The position numbers and the translations under genes were made by a program. DNA of 64,000 nt from positions 44,026,906-44,090,905 of the forward strand of contig CM039464.1 in the NCBI GenBank assembly GCA_022414725.1, given 5' to 3'. Below the pieces are notes generated by a model, which had not been told where the DNA came from, made no database searches, and saw only the letters and a list, made by a program, of their open reading frames with translations. Origin of the DNA: Microglena sp. YARC (taxonomy: Eukaryota; Chlorophyta; Chlorophyceae; Chlamydomonadales; Chlamydomonadaceae). Shown here one piece after another: positions 45,195 through 55,290 of this stretch. Positions within the stretch are counted from its first letter, which is position 1, and the number at the start of each line of letters is the position of its first letter.

Positions 45195-46735
45195 CTTACC
45201 ATTACCTAGTGTAAAGGTGCACATACTCTTTCACTGTGGCTTGCCGTGAGGCGCGGTTTGCCCCCATCATGCATCCAAGCCAATGCTTTCAGCCTTCATG
45301 GAACAAAATAGGGAAGGAAAAAAAGAAAAAAAAGGAAAACAAGGAAAAAGCACAAAAAGGCAAAAAGGAAAAAAGCGGGCTTTATCATACCATAGTGTCT
45401 AGGTGCACATACTCTTCTCTGTTTGGCTGTAGTGAGGCACGGTTCCCTTCATCATCACCAAGTCAATGATTTTGATCTCCATGAACAAAATAGGAGGGAT
45501 ATAAGGAAAAAAATAAAAAGGGGAAAAAGGCCAAGATGAAAAAAAGAGAAAAAGGAAAAAACTGATTACTTAAGTGTATAGATGCACATACTTTCTCTGT
45601 TAGCTTAAAGAGGCAAGATTCCCGTGGGTTGAGGTTGGTTGGGGGGGCAGAAACAGTAGAAGAAGCAATAGCTGGGGGCGATGAAAAAAAGGAAAAAGAA
45701 AAACGCCTGTCTTACACCTGGTGCAAAGATTGCACATTACTCTCCTCTGTTGGCGTTAAGTGAGGGCTTCGTTCCGCGTAAGGTTGGGTTGGGGAGAGGA
45801 GGACGGGAGGGGAGGAGGAGTAAAAGAAAATACTGGGGCGGCTGGGAAAAAGGAAAAAGGAAAGAATGGGAAAAAATAAAAATTTGATTGGAAAACATTA
45901 AGAAGGGAAAAGAAAAAAAAGGAAAAAGAAACCCAAAGCTGTGGGCCGGGGGGGGGGGGGGGAATGGAAAAATGAAAAAACTGCCTTACCATAGTGTAAA
46001 GGAGCACCTACTCCTCTATGCTTGGCTGTATAAGGGCGCGGTTCCCGTCCATCACGCAACCAAGGCCAGGAGCTTTGATTCACGAAATAGAAAGAGAATA
46101 AGAACAAATAAAAAGAGAAAAAGAAAAAAGAAAAACAAATAAAATTTATGAAAAAATAAGAAGAGAAAAAAGAAAAAGGTAAAAAGGCTTTAAACCCCTT
46201 ACCATGGTGCAAGGTGCACATACTCCTCTCTTTGCTGTAGTCGACGGGCGCGGCCCGCGGGTTGGGGTTTGGGGGGGGGGGGGCGTCAGAAAAAAGAAAG
46301 ATAAAGTGGGGAAAAAAGGAAAAAAAGGAGAAAAAGGAAGAAAAAGAAATCAATGCCCTACCCATGTGTCAAGATGCATTACTCCTCTCTGTTGGCTGTA
46401 GTGAGGCGCGTCCTTCATCAAGCACCAAATCGATTGCTTTCGATCTATGGACAAATAGGAGGAGACAAGAAAAATATGAAAAAGAGAAAAGGGAAAAAGG
46501 AAAAAAGAAAAGGAAAAAAAGGAACAAGAAGCCACCATAACCATGTGTAGAATGCACCATACTTCTTCTCTGTTGGCTGTATGAGCACGGCTCCCGCGGG
46601 TGAGGGGTTGGAGTTTGGTTGGGTGGGGGTGGGGGGGCCCAGAAAAAGTAAAAGAAAAAATAGCTGATGGCTGTGTGGGGCGGGAAAAAAAGAAAAAAGG
46701 AAAAAAAGGAAGAAATAGAAACAAGCTGCCTTAAC
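45195..46735 (-). repeat. Tandem copies (eight partial) of the HECT exon 8 3' edge, period ~150-220 bp
   Basis: Copies at about 46531, 46361, 46196, 45983, 45711, 45563, 45382 and 45195 each read, on the minus strand, parts of GATTTGGTGCATGATGG, AACCGCGCC, ACAGCCAAC, GAGTATGTGCACC and TTTACACTATG followed by GTAAG. Between them is A/G-rich intron DNA (GGAAAAAG runs). Most keep a donor-like GTAAG. The copy closest to the gap has ACTAG then GTAATG. Confidence 0.85.
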
Positions 46736-46851
46736 CATGGTTAAAGTGCCACATACTCTTCTCGGTTGGCTGTAGTGAGGGCGCGGTTCCCTCCATCATG
46801 CACCAAATCGATGCTTTCGATCTCTCCGAATCCTACTTCTGATCTGGCAAC
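46736..46851 (-). CDS. HECT E3 ubiquitin ligase, exon 8 (partial gene)
   Basis: After a TTTTTCCAG acceptor the exon reads VARSEVGFGEIESIDLVHDG, then GNRALTTANREEYV. This is the HECT N-lobe segment where UBE3A and HERC proteins read a glycine-containing strand followed by (V/I)TxxNRxEFVxLY. Phase 0 agrees with exon 7. In this copy the last codons are shifted (CTTTAACC) compared with the array consensus CACCTTTACACTATG, so either this copy or the consensus is damaged. A donor-like GTTAAG follows. Confidence 0.85.
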
Positions 46852-46859
46852 CTGGAAAA

Positions 46860-47240
46860 ATAACAGTCTTACGTAGGGATTCAGTTTAGTAGGAATCTCT
46901 GTTGAATTCAGTTAAGTAGGGATTCAGTGTAGGGATTCAGTTGATGTAGTTGATTCAGTTTAGGGATTCAGCCTTGAAAAAAGTAAGGAATTCAGTTGTA
47001 GGGATTCAGTTGATGTAGGCGATTTCATTGTAGGATTCAGTTGAAGTAGATTCAGTTAGTAGAATTCAGGTTGAATTCACGTGGAGTAAGATCATTTTAG
47101 AAGAATTCAGTTGAATTAGGATTCAGAAGAATAGGATTCAGTTGGAAGTAGGGATTCATTGAAGTAGGGATTCAGTTGATTTGGATTTCAGTTTAGGTAG
47201 GAAATTCAATTGAAGTGTTGGATTACTTGACCTGGAGCAT
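46860..47240. repeat. Degenerate ~16-20-bp repeat (GTAGGGATTCAGTTGA)
   Basis: About 20 imperfect copies of GGGATTCAGTTGAAGTA in the intron upstream of exon 8. No coding potential seen. From 47240 to 47450 the sequence is A-rich and unremarkable. Confidence 0.8.
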
Positions 47241-47450
47241 GAGGTTGTGCGCATTAAATGACCCTATTAAGACATAAAGTATAAAAAGCCCTAGAAAAAA
47301 AAGGTAAAAAAGCTATTAAAAAAGCCCATTTTAAAAAAGCTGACCCTGAAGGAGCCCTAAAGCTGAAAAAAACCACTTTCAGATTTGCAAAAAAAAAGGC
47401 CCAAAAGAAAGCAAGACCAAAACGACTCACATCCCCTCATGCTCGCACGA

Positions 47451-47631
47451 AGGTTTCTCTCCCAGCCGCTCGCACTGATGCCCCTCCCTTCCCCCCCCCC
47501 CCCCCCCCCAACACCACACACCCCAGCCCCCCCCCCCCCCCCCCAGCCGCCCCTCGCCACTGATGCCCACACCCCCCCCATCCCCCTCATCCTCGACAAG
47601 GTTTCTTCCCAGCCGCCTCGCCACTGATGCC

Positions 47632-47667
<36 letters not shown>

Positions 47668-48200
47668 CACAACACACCCCAAGCCCCCCCCCTCTCCCCC
47701 CCCCCCGCCCCCCCCCCCCCCCCCCCCACCCCCCCCCCGCCCACCCCCCCCCCGCGCGCGCCCCAAACCCCACCCCCCCCCCCCCACCCCCCCCCCCCCC
47801 CCCCCAGCCGCCTCGCCACGTGATGCCCCCCCCAACACACACACCCCAGCCCCCCCCCCCACCAGTCCCGCCTCGCCACTGATTTCCCCCCCCCACCCCC
47901 CCACCCCAACACACACACACCAGCCCCCCCTCCCCAACAGCCGCCTCGCCACTATGCCCCCCCCACCCCCCAACACAACACCCCAGCCCCCCCCCCAGCC
48001 CCCCCAACAACAACACCACACCAGCCCCCCCCCCCCCCCGCCCCCCCCCCCCCAGCCGCCTGCCACTGATGCCCCCCCCCCCCAACACACACCACCCACC
48101 CACCCACCCCACACAGATGAGAGCACAATCCCCCCCCCCCCACACCCACCCCCCCATCCCCCCCCCCCCCCATTCTTCCCCCCCAACTCCAAACACCACA
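47451..48200. repeat. Poly(C)-rich array with repeated CAGCCGCCTCGCCACTGATG
   Basis: Long C runs (up to about 29) alternate with ACACAACACCCCAG and the block CAGCCGCCTCGCCACTGATG, which occurs about eight times. The first copies extend into AAGGTTTCTTCCCAGCCGCC. On the minus strand part of the block faintly resembles exon 7 (GAAACCTT...GATGAGG), so it may be another exon-derived repeat; that is a weak inference. Confidence 0.75.
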
Positions 48201-48395
48201 CACACAACACCAAAGCACTTTTACCGTACTGAATATCATACGAACACACCTGTGCGTAACAAACACAAACACACGCACCTTATGGGTTTTTTCACACACG
48301 CACACATACAAACACGGCGCACCTTACATATGCTTCCTACATACGCACACAAACACCACACATCACACACACACATTTACCCCCCAGGCCCCCAC

Positions 48396-48534
48396 CTGGA
48401 AAAAGAGTTCCAAAGGATTCCACTCCTCCTCATGCGCTAGAAGTTTCTGCAGGACTTTGGTGACTTCAGGGTGAAATGTTCTCTCAAGTTCGTCCAAACG
48501 CTGAGCGGCTGGCCATCAGTTTTCTTGTACACAC
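48396..48534 (-). CDS. HECT E3 ubiquitin ligase, exon 7
   Basis: Acceptor CTCCTCAG at 48535-48542; donor GTGGGG after TTTTTCCAG. The first part is the HECT motif VYKKLMGQP, which here has an extra A and a missing G (repaired in the partial copies upstream). From about 48500 the frame RLDELERTFHPEVTKVLQKL, LAHEEEWNPLELFFQ is open and joins exon 8 in phase 0. HERC-family HECT domains have the same layout: LYKKLL, then a DDLxEL helix, then LLDYxxD, then the FxxxF strand. Confidence 0.85.
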
Positions 48535-48584
48535 CTGAGGAGATTGAAATGGTGGTTTAGGGTTTAGGAAGACACACAAACCCC

Positions 48585-48985
48585 ACAACCTAAAACCCGT
48601 AAATCTTGGCGGCTGGCCCATCAGTTTCTTGTACAACACCTGAGGAGATGTGAAATGGGTTTAGGGTTTAGGAAAGACACACAAACCCCACAACCTAAAC
48701 CCTAATCTTGGGCGGCTGGCCCATCAGTTTCTTGTTTAAACAATCCTGAGGAGATGTTAAAATGTAAAATCTGAGATGTTGAAATGTAACACCTTGAGGA
48801 GATGTGAAATGTAAATCTGAGATGTGAAATGTAACACCTGAGAGATGTGAAATGTAAAAGCTGAAAGAGTGAAAATTCAAACTGAGATGTGAAAATTATA
48901 ACTGAGATGTAAAAAGTGAAAAATGAGATGATGTGAAATGTGACATCTGAGATGAGACATGTGAAACTCTGAGATGCTTGAACAT
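48585..48985 (-). repeat. Partial copies of the exon 7 5' edge and its acceptor, decaying to GAGATGTGAAATGTAA repeats
   Basis: Copies at 48600-48647 (acceptor, LYKKLMGQPP) and 48702-48768 (KKLMGQPPKI), then about fifteen short units of CATTTCACATCTCAG (minus strand) up to 48985. The CTCAG acceptor is the repeated core. Confidence 0.85.
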
Positions 48986-48989
48986 GCTA

Positions 48990-49340
48990 AGACATGTGGT
49001 GCCATGTATGTGAGTTATGAGTGTTATGTGTGTTTGTGTTTAGTTGTGGTTCTGGTCTGTTCTGTCTGTTCTCGTCTGTCTGTCTGTATTCTGTCTGTCT
49101 GTCTGTACTGTCTGTTTCTGTCTGTCGTGATTGTATGTGTGTATTATGGTATACATGTCTTGTGTGTGGTCTGTCTGTCTGTCTGTCTGTCTGTCTGTTC
49201 TAGTCTGTCTGTCTGTCTGATTGTACGTGTGTATATGTTATACATGTTCGGTGTGATGTCTGTCTGTCTATCTGTCTGTCTTTGTCTGTTTGTCTGTCTG
49301 TCTGCCTGTCTGCCTAGTTGTCTGTTAATAGCTGTATGGC
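48990..49340. repeat. (CTGT)n microsatellite
   Basis: Interrupted TCTGTCTGTCTG runs between 49060 and 49320 in the intron between exons 6 and 7. Bases 49340-49440 are unique and show no clear exon. Confidence 0.9.
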
Positions 49341-49448
49341 AGTGTGTGTGGTAGATGGGGGTGATGCGTGGTTGGTGTGGTGCATTTGTGAACCCAAAGC
49401 CAAAGACCACTAGGCCCACTTTGTAATAGTACTCTTCCTACCTTGTGA

Positions 49449-49640
49449 CCCCCCCCCCCCCACACACAACACATCACCCCACCCACACGCACCACCACAC
49501 CACACCCACATACACACACCAACACCACCCACACACACCACCACACAACAAAACACGCACCACCACACACACTAACACACACAACAAAACACACACACAA
49601 ACACGCACCACCATCCCCCCCACCCCCCCCCCCACCCACA
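49449..49640. repeat. (CA)n-rich microsatellite with ACCACC interruptions
   Basis: CACACACCACCACAC repeats directly downstream of exon 6 on the gene strand. Confidence 0.9.
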
Positions 49641-49643
49641 CAC

Positions 49644-49691
49644 CTTTTGGGAAAGAGAAACTCCAGGATGTGGCTGTTGTAGTAGCCAGAC
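49644..49691 (-). CDS. HECT E3 ubiquitin ligase, exon 6
   Basis: Acceptor ATAACAG and donor GTGTGTG. With one T restored after GGTCTGGCTA the exon reads GLAIYNSHILEFLFPK, the HECT segment GLAIYNxxIxDxHFP that precedes LYKKL. As written the base is missing and the frame breaks. The exon starts in phase 1, matching exon 5; the join to exon 7 does not close exactly, and the CCCAAAAG run is the likely site of a further length error. Confidence 0.75.
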
Positions 49692-49719
49692 CTGTTATAA
49701 AGCCGGGGGGGGGAGGAGA

Positions 49720-50025
49720 AACAGACGTGGTTGTGCGTGCTGTTTGTGCGTTCTGTGTGTGTGTTTGTGTGTTTGGTCTGAGTATCTGTGTGTGTGTGTG
49801 GTTGTGTGGTGTGTGTGTGTGTTGTGTGTGTGTGTGTGGTGCGTCTGTTGTTAGTTTGTGTGGTTTGTGTTCTGGAGTATCTGTGTCTAGAGTGTGTGTG
49901 TTGTGTGCTGTGTGTGTGTGTCGTATGGTCATTGCATGTGTGTCTGTGTCTCTGCGTGTTTTGTCTCAGTGCGTGTGTTTGCGTCGGTGTGCGGTCTGTG
50001 TGTGTGATTTGCATGCGCAAAAGTA
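49720..50025. repeat. (GT)n-rich microsatellite
   Basis: Imperfect TGTGTG tract with GTCTG and GTTTG interruptions in the intron between exons 5 and 6. Confidence 0.9.
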
Positions 50026-50049
50026 TATATGGTGGGTCCAATTCCTACC

Positions 50050-50369
50050 CATTAAACATTCCTCACCTATCAAATCCCAACCAACTGCAACAAGCTCACA
50101 CAAATACGACCAACTCAACATCCCAACCAATCTCAACAGCTTCACCCATCCAAGATCCAACCAACTCAGCAGCTCACCTATCAAGATCCCAACCAGCTCA
50201 CATCCAACAACTCAAACAGCTCACCATCAAGACCCAACCAAACTCACACCTAACAACTCAACAGCTCACCTATCAAGATCCAACCAACTCAACGTCCTAA
50301 CCAAACCTCAAACAGCTCACCTATCAAGATCCCAACCAACTCAACATCCCAACCAACTCAAACAGTCAC
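50050..50369 (-). repeat. Tandem copies of the exon 5 3' edge (about eight, ~30-45 bp)
   Basis: Minus-strand units of AGTTGGTTGGGATCTTGATA followed by GGTGAGC, i.e. ELVGILIG plus a donor. Spacing is irregular. They sit directly downstream of exon 5 and several keep a better donor (GTGAGC) than the exon itself (GTGACT). Confidence 0.9.
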
Positions 50370-50492
50370 CTATCAAGATCCCAACCAACTCAAACTCCAC
50401 GTCCATCTCGAGGTGGGAGGGTCTGAACCAGTTCAGATTAGTTCGACCATCATAGGTGTACATGCCATAGTCTGGGTTGAATAGCTCCCGAC
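50370..50492 (-). CDS. HECT E3 ubiquitin ligase, exon 5
   Basis: Acceptor CCACTTCAG. The exon reads RELFNPDYGMYTYDGRTNLN, then WFRPSHLEMDVEFELVGILI, ending in phase 1 at GTGACT. This is the diagnostic HECT stretch (EEIFNPxxGMFTYD ... LFWFNP ... FxLIGIxxG). One C appears to be missing at the start (GTCGGG for GTCCGGG): restoring it would give V and close the frame with exon 4. Confidence 0.92.
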
Positions 50493-50514
50493 CTGAAGTG
50501 GTGTGGGCCCATAT

Positions 50515-52250
50515 GTTTGGTGTTGGTGTTGGGTGTTGGTTTGGGTGTTAGTGTTGGGTGTTGGTGTTGGGTGTGGTGTTGGTGTGGTGTGGTGTGGTGG
50601 TGGTGTGGGTGGTTGGTGTTGGGGTGGTGTTGGGTGTTTGGTGTGTGGTCGTTGGTGTTGGGTTGTGTTGGGTGTTGGTGTTGGGTGTTGGTGTTGGGTG
50701 TTAGTGTTGGGTGCTAGTGTTGGGTGTTGGTGTTGGGTGTGGTGTTGTGGTGTTGTGGTGTGGTGTTGGGGTGGTGTGGGTAGGTGTTGGGTGGTGGGGG
50801 TGTGTGGTGGTGGTTGGTGTTGTAGTTGGTGTTGGGTGTTGGTGTTGCGGTGTTTCGGTCGTTGGGTGTTGGTGTGGGTGTTGGTGTTGGGTTTGGTGGA
50901 TCTGGTTGTTAGTGTTGGTGTTGGTGTTGGGTGTTGGTGTTGGGTGTTGGTGTTGCGCGTTGTTGGTGTTGTGAGTGTTGGTGTTGGGTGTTGGTGTTGG
51001 GTGTTGGTGGTTGGGTGTTAGTGTTGGTGTTATGTGGGTGTTAGTGTTGGCGTGTTGGGTGGTGGGGTTTGGTGTTGGTGGTGTTGGTGGTGGTGTTGGG
51101 CGGTATCGGTGGTGTTGGTGTTGGTCGTGGTGTTGGTGTGGTGTGGTGTGGTGTTGTAGTTGGTGTGGGTGTTTGCGGTGTTGGTGTTGGGTTTTGGTGT
51201 TGGGTTTGGTTGGTGTTGTTTGGTGTTGTGTGGGTGTTAGTTTGAGGTTGTTGGTTTGAGTGTTATGTTGGGTGCTTGGTTTGCGGTGTTGGTGCTGGTG
51301 TTTGTTGGCGTTTGTGCTTGCGGTGTTGGTGTGGTGTTGGTGTTGGGTGTTGGTGTGGTTTGGTGTTGGTGTAGTGTTGGGTTGTGGTGTTGGTGTTGGT
51401 GTTGGGTGTTGGTGTTGGTATTGGTGTGGGGTGTTGTGTTGGGTGTTGGTGTTGGGTAGTTGTGGGTGTGGTGTGGTGTCAGTTTGGGGTTAGTGTTGGG
51501 TGTTGTTGTTGGTGTGGTGTTGGTGTTGTGGTTGGTGTTGGTGTTGGGTGTTGCGTGTTGGTGTGGTGTTTGGGTGTTGGTGTGGGTGTTGGTGGCGTGA
51601 GGTTGGTGTTTGGATGTTGGGTGTTGGTGTTGGGGTGTTGGTGTTGGTGTGGCTGTTTAGTGTGGTGTGTGTTGGGTGTGGGCGTGTTGTTTAGTGTTGT
51701 TGTGGTGTTGGGGTGTTAGTGTGAGGTGTGGCGTTTGTGTTGATGGGCTTGGGTGTGGGTGCTGGTAGTTGTGATGGTTGCGGTGTGGTGGAGGGGTTGT
51801 GTGGTGTGTGTAGTGTTGGTTGGTGTTAGTTGGGTTGGTGTGGGTGTTGGGTGTTGTGGTGTGTGGTGTTGTGTTGGTGTTGTGTGGTGTGGGTTGGGTG
51901 TTCTTGTATGGTTGGCGTGTTGGATGTTGGATAGAGTTTGGTGTGAGGGTGATTTGGAATGTTTGGGTATTCGGTAACCCTGTGGAGGGTGTTGGCGCCT
52001 TGGTTCGGGGTGGTGGAAGGTGTGGTGTTGGGTTTGGTGTAATTGGTGAAGTGGAGGTGTTAGTGTATGGTGTGGGGTTGGTGTGGGGTTGGTGTGTGTG
52101 GTGTTGTGTGTGGGTTGCGCTGTCGGTGTTGTGGGAGTTGTGTCTGGGTTGGTGTTGGCTGTTAGTGTTGGGTGTTGGTGTTGGTTCAGGTCGTTGGTGT
52201 AGGGTGTGTGTGGGGTGTTGTGTTGGTGTTTTGTGTGGGTGTTGGTTTGT
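50515..52250. repeat. (GTGTTG)n minisatellite, 1.7 kb
   Basis: Variants of GGTGTTGGTGTTGGGTGTT throughout. Open frames of Val, Leu, Gly, Trp and Cys are by-products of the repeat. On the gene strand it is CAACAC-rich intron DNA. Confidence 0.95.
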
Positions 52251-52410
52251 GGAGGCCACACCTGAAGCAGAAGGGAATAGGTAGGGAGAAGAAGCGTGTG
52301 TGCGGGGGGAGAGGCAGGGGGAGCGTCGAGCAAGGGCTGAGATGGCTGATTTCTTGACTGTGTTATAGGGGGGGGGGGGGGGGGAGGGGGGGCGGTGGCA
52401 TACAAGGCGT
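52251..52410. other. Intron DNA with a G run, no gene seen
   Basis: Bases 52255-52290 read on the minus strand as a good acceptor (TTCCCTTCTGCTTCAG) followed by GTGTGGCC, but no HECT-like codons follow. A 17-G run lies at 52370. Confidence 0.4.
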
Positions 52411-52535
52411 TACCCGTTATGTAACCCAAACCAGACTAGGACCCATGGCCTGAGATGGGGGGTGGGGTGGGGGGTGGCCACCGGCCACACGGCTACCGTA
52501 CTAGTATACATAATATATATATATATATAAAGAAA
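52411..52535. repeat. Dispersed ~110-bp repeat, copy 1, with (TA)n
   Basis: Shares GTAACCCA, GGCCACCGGCCACACGG and CTACCGTACTAGTATA with 53860-53975, in the same orientation and each followed by (TA)n. Confidence 0.75.
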
Positions 52536-53859
52536 TCATGGTCGTGGTCGGTGGTCGTGGTCGTGGTGGTGTCACCATTGCGACCCACGTGCCATGGGCG
52601 TGCGAAGTGTAAACCGGACTTTGCCAAACCGACTTTCCGTACACCCAAGTCTTCGCCCAAACGATTTCAATTGCCGAAAACAGCAGATGCGCTAAGCTAT
52701 GCGCGCGCGCTCATTTCATGTCCACATCTGCCTCCCAATACTGCGACTGCAAATGAATTGCAATGAAAAATAGTGAGGAGATCCTCTCCTCGGAGGTCAT
52801 TTGCTGACCTCAGATCGCTTTGCATGGCGCTCGGGAATAATTAGTTTTCAGTGTATTGCTTCACGGAGCGACTGCGGCTCATGCTTCAGAACTTTCACTT
52901 CGATCATGATTCGGCTGGCCCTTGACTTTCACTTGGCTCACGCATGCGCACTTCTTTCTTCAATCTCAGCATTACATTCGTTATCGCATTATGCTATCCC
53001 ATCGCCTGATTCCGCTATCACATACGCCTGATTCGTGATGGAGGTGGTTGACTTCCATTCTCCAGCCTTTCTGCAGGCTCTATTGATACATTCATCTTGC
53101 TGCGAGCTAAGACACTGGCGCGGCTCATGGTATCTCTGCACGATCTAAGTCCCTGCAACCCTGTGACGTTCTTCCGACGTCCGACTTCCTTCTTGCTGCG
53201 TGCTCTTGCACCGCGTGCAATACCTCTTCAAGATCTTCCCCCCACCCCACACACTCACACCCTGCAACGATAAGGTTATTCTCGCGCTGAGCTGTAGCGA
53301 GTGCGTGACAGAGTTGACCGAGCGAAGGCCCTTTCGGAAAACAGCTTGCACGCCCAACCAGGTATCTATGCGCGAAGAGGAAGCTACAGGTAAGCACCTT
53401 TGCTCTCGTGCAATTCCGATTTTTCAAGCTGAGTCTCAAACTGCGCAGACGTTCGTTTGCGATTTCCAAAAGTCTTCGCATTTCCGCGTCGTCTGACGAA
53501 ACGTCCAAACGTCTGCGCGATTTCAAACTCAGCTGGAAACATCATAATCGCTTCTGTTAAACCCATGTGCTATAGTGCCGAGAGAAAGATCAGATTAATG
53601 GGAACGGAGAAGCAGGGAAGTGCGGTGTGCTGGCGGGTAAAGGGTGAGGCAAATTTTAGATTGGGCCTGGGTCGAGGTTTGGGCAGAGTGGGGACTGTGT
53701 GTGTGTGTGGGGGGGGGGATGCATGGGGAGGGATTAGTGTGTGGGTAGTTGTTGGTGCTGGTGCTGGGGGTGGGGGCAGATGCGTCAGCATTTGAAGTGG
53801 GGGAAACATGATGACTGTGTTTATGAGAGGGGTGGGGTGAGGACATATGTGTAGCCCAT
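52536..53859. other. Unique-sequence island, no gene assigned
   Basis: Balanced-composition DNA unlike the surrounding repeats. A minus-strand frame of 133 codons (53125-53526, starting MKSRRRLDVSSDDAEMRRLL) and a plus-strand frame ending at 52766 are open but resemble no family I recognise. An inverted repeat lies at 53425-53540 (separate entry). CAGGTAAGC at 53388 resembles a plus-strand donor. The island lies in the intron between HECT exons 4 and 5 and may be an inserted element. Confidence 0.4.
53425..53542. repeat. Imperfect inverted repeat, arms ~38 bp
   Basis: Left arm AAGCTGAGTCTCAAACTGCG and CAGACGTTCG pairs with the right arm CGTCCAAACGTCTGCGCG and TTTCAAACTCAGCTGG, with short mismatches. 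The loop contains near-repeats TGCGATTTCC / CGCATTTCCGCG. Confidence 0.7.
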
Positions 53860-53950
53860 TCTGTAACCCAGCCCCACGGGCACCCTATTATGATTGGGTA
53901 GGGGTGATGTGTGTCTGTGTGGCCACCGGCCACACGGGCTACCGTACTAG

Positions 53951-54001
<51 letters not shown>
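53860..54001. repeat. Dispersed ~110-bp repeat, copy 2, running into (TA)n
   Basis: GTAACCCA, GGCCACCGGCCACACGGGC and TACCGTACTAGTATATA, then TA repeats to 54001. Confidence 0.75.
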
Positions 54002-54004
<3 letters not shown>

Positions 54005-54029
54005 TTTTTTGAACTCCTGGTGCGTACGC

Positions 54030-54111
<82 letters not shown>

Positions 54112-54138
54112 TACGCACCAGGAGTTCAAAAAACCTTT
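54002..54138. repeat. Perfect palindrome: 30-bp exon-derived arms around (TA)n
   Basis: Left arm AGGTTTTTTGAACTCCTGGT plus GCGTACGCAT is exactly complementary to the right arm ending at 54138; the middle is alternating TA. The arm is part of the exon 4 3' edge (QLL plus donor). The pairing could extend through the TA repeats into a long cruciform. Confidence 0.9.
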
Positions 54139-55290
54139 TCTGCACGCCCCCCTCATCAACACCCTCCTCACAGACAAAACAACGGGACAGTCTAAACCAG
54201 ATTGCAATTGCCAGACTTGGTTATTCAAAGGAATATGCGTACGCACCGGGATTTGGAAAAAACACTTTCTGCACGCCTCCCTCATCAACTCCCTCCTCAC
54301 CACTGATCATAATTACCATTTATTCAAAGGATCATAAATAGTACTGGTGATCATAATTACCATTTATTCAAAGGCATATGCATACACCCCAGGAGTTGGA
54401 AGAACTCTTTTCAAAATATGCCCTCATCAACACCCTCCTCATGTACGGGAAAACGGTACATTATATACCATATTACTTTAATAAGACTTGGTCATTAAAA
54501 GGCATATGCATACACAGCAGGAGTTGGAAAAACTATTTTCAAAAGCTGCCCTCATCAACACCCTCCTCATATACAGGAAAACGGTACATTATATACCATA
54601 TTACTTTTATAAGACTTGGCCATTCAAAGGCATATGCATACACACCAGGAGTTGGAAAAACTATTTTCAAAAGATGCCCTCATCAACACCCTCCTCATAT
54701 ACAGGAAAACGGTGGATTATATACCATAGTACATTTATAAGACTTGGTTATTCAAAGGCATATGCATACACAGCAGAATTTAAAACAATTATTTCTAAAC
54801 GCCGCCCTTGTCAACTCCCTCCTCACCGACGAACGGTACCGCATTAAATGATAAGACTTATCTATTCAAAGGCATATACATACACAACAGGAATTGAAGA
54901 AACTCTTTCTAAACGCCGCCCTTGTCAACTCCCTCCTCACCGACGAACGGTACCGCATTAAATGATAAGACTTATCTATTCAAAGGCATATACATACACA
55001 ACAGGAATTGAAGAAACTCTTTCTAAACGCCGCCCTGGTCAACTCCCTCCTCATCGACGAACGGTACCGCATTAAATGATAAGACTTATCTATTCAAAGG
55101 CATATACATACACAACAGGAATTGAAGAAACTCTTTCTAAACGCCGCCCTGGTCAACTCCCTCCTCATCGACGAACGGTACCGCATTAAATGATAAGACT
55201 TATTTATTCAAAGGCATATGCATACACAACAGGAGTTGAAGAAACTCTTTCTAAACGCCACCCACATCAACTCCCTCCTCACCATTGAAA
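54110..55290 (-). repeat. Tandem copies (ten) of the HECT exon 4 3' edge, period ~115-140 bp
   Basis: Copies near 54117, 54243, 54384, 54516, 54641, 54771, 54883, 54999, 55114 and 55231. On the minus strand each reads versions of GAGGAGGGAGTTGA, then GGCGTTTAGAAAGAG and TTTCTTCAACTCCTG followed by GTNNGTNTGC, i.e. the end of [17 protein letters not shown]. Four units at 54840-55200 are almost identical, showing recent expansion. Confidence 0.92.

Noticed and set aside
43764..45224. Long open frames across the N gap
   Set aside because: They exist only because N codons are not read as stops.
47357..48249. Gly-rich and Pro-rich frames of 160-280 codons
   Set aside because: Produced by poly(C) runs; composition and frame shift with each run.
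49380..49440. Possible extra exon between exons 6 and 7
   Set aside because: Unique 60-bp stretch without clear acceptor and with no HECT-like residues; exons 6 and 7 are adjacent in the family.
52240..52290. Extra HECT exon after a good acceptor (TTCTGCTTCAG)
   Set aside because: The codons that follow match no HECT segment, and exons 4 and 5 are already adjacent in the protein.
49325..52429. Thr/His-rich and Cys/Val/Trp-rich frames over CA, GT and GTGTTG repeats
   Set aside because: Microsatellite artefacts; true exons 5 and 6 lie in other frames.
53125..53526. 133-codon minus-strand frame as a host gene
   Set aside because: No family recognised, it overlaps an inverted repeat and lies in a HECT intron; kept only as a note in the island entry.
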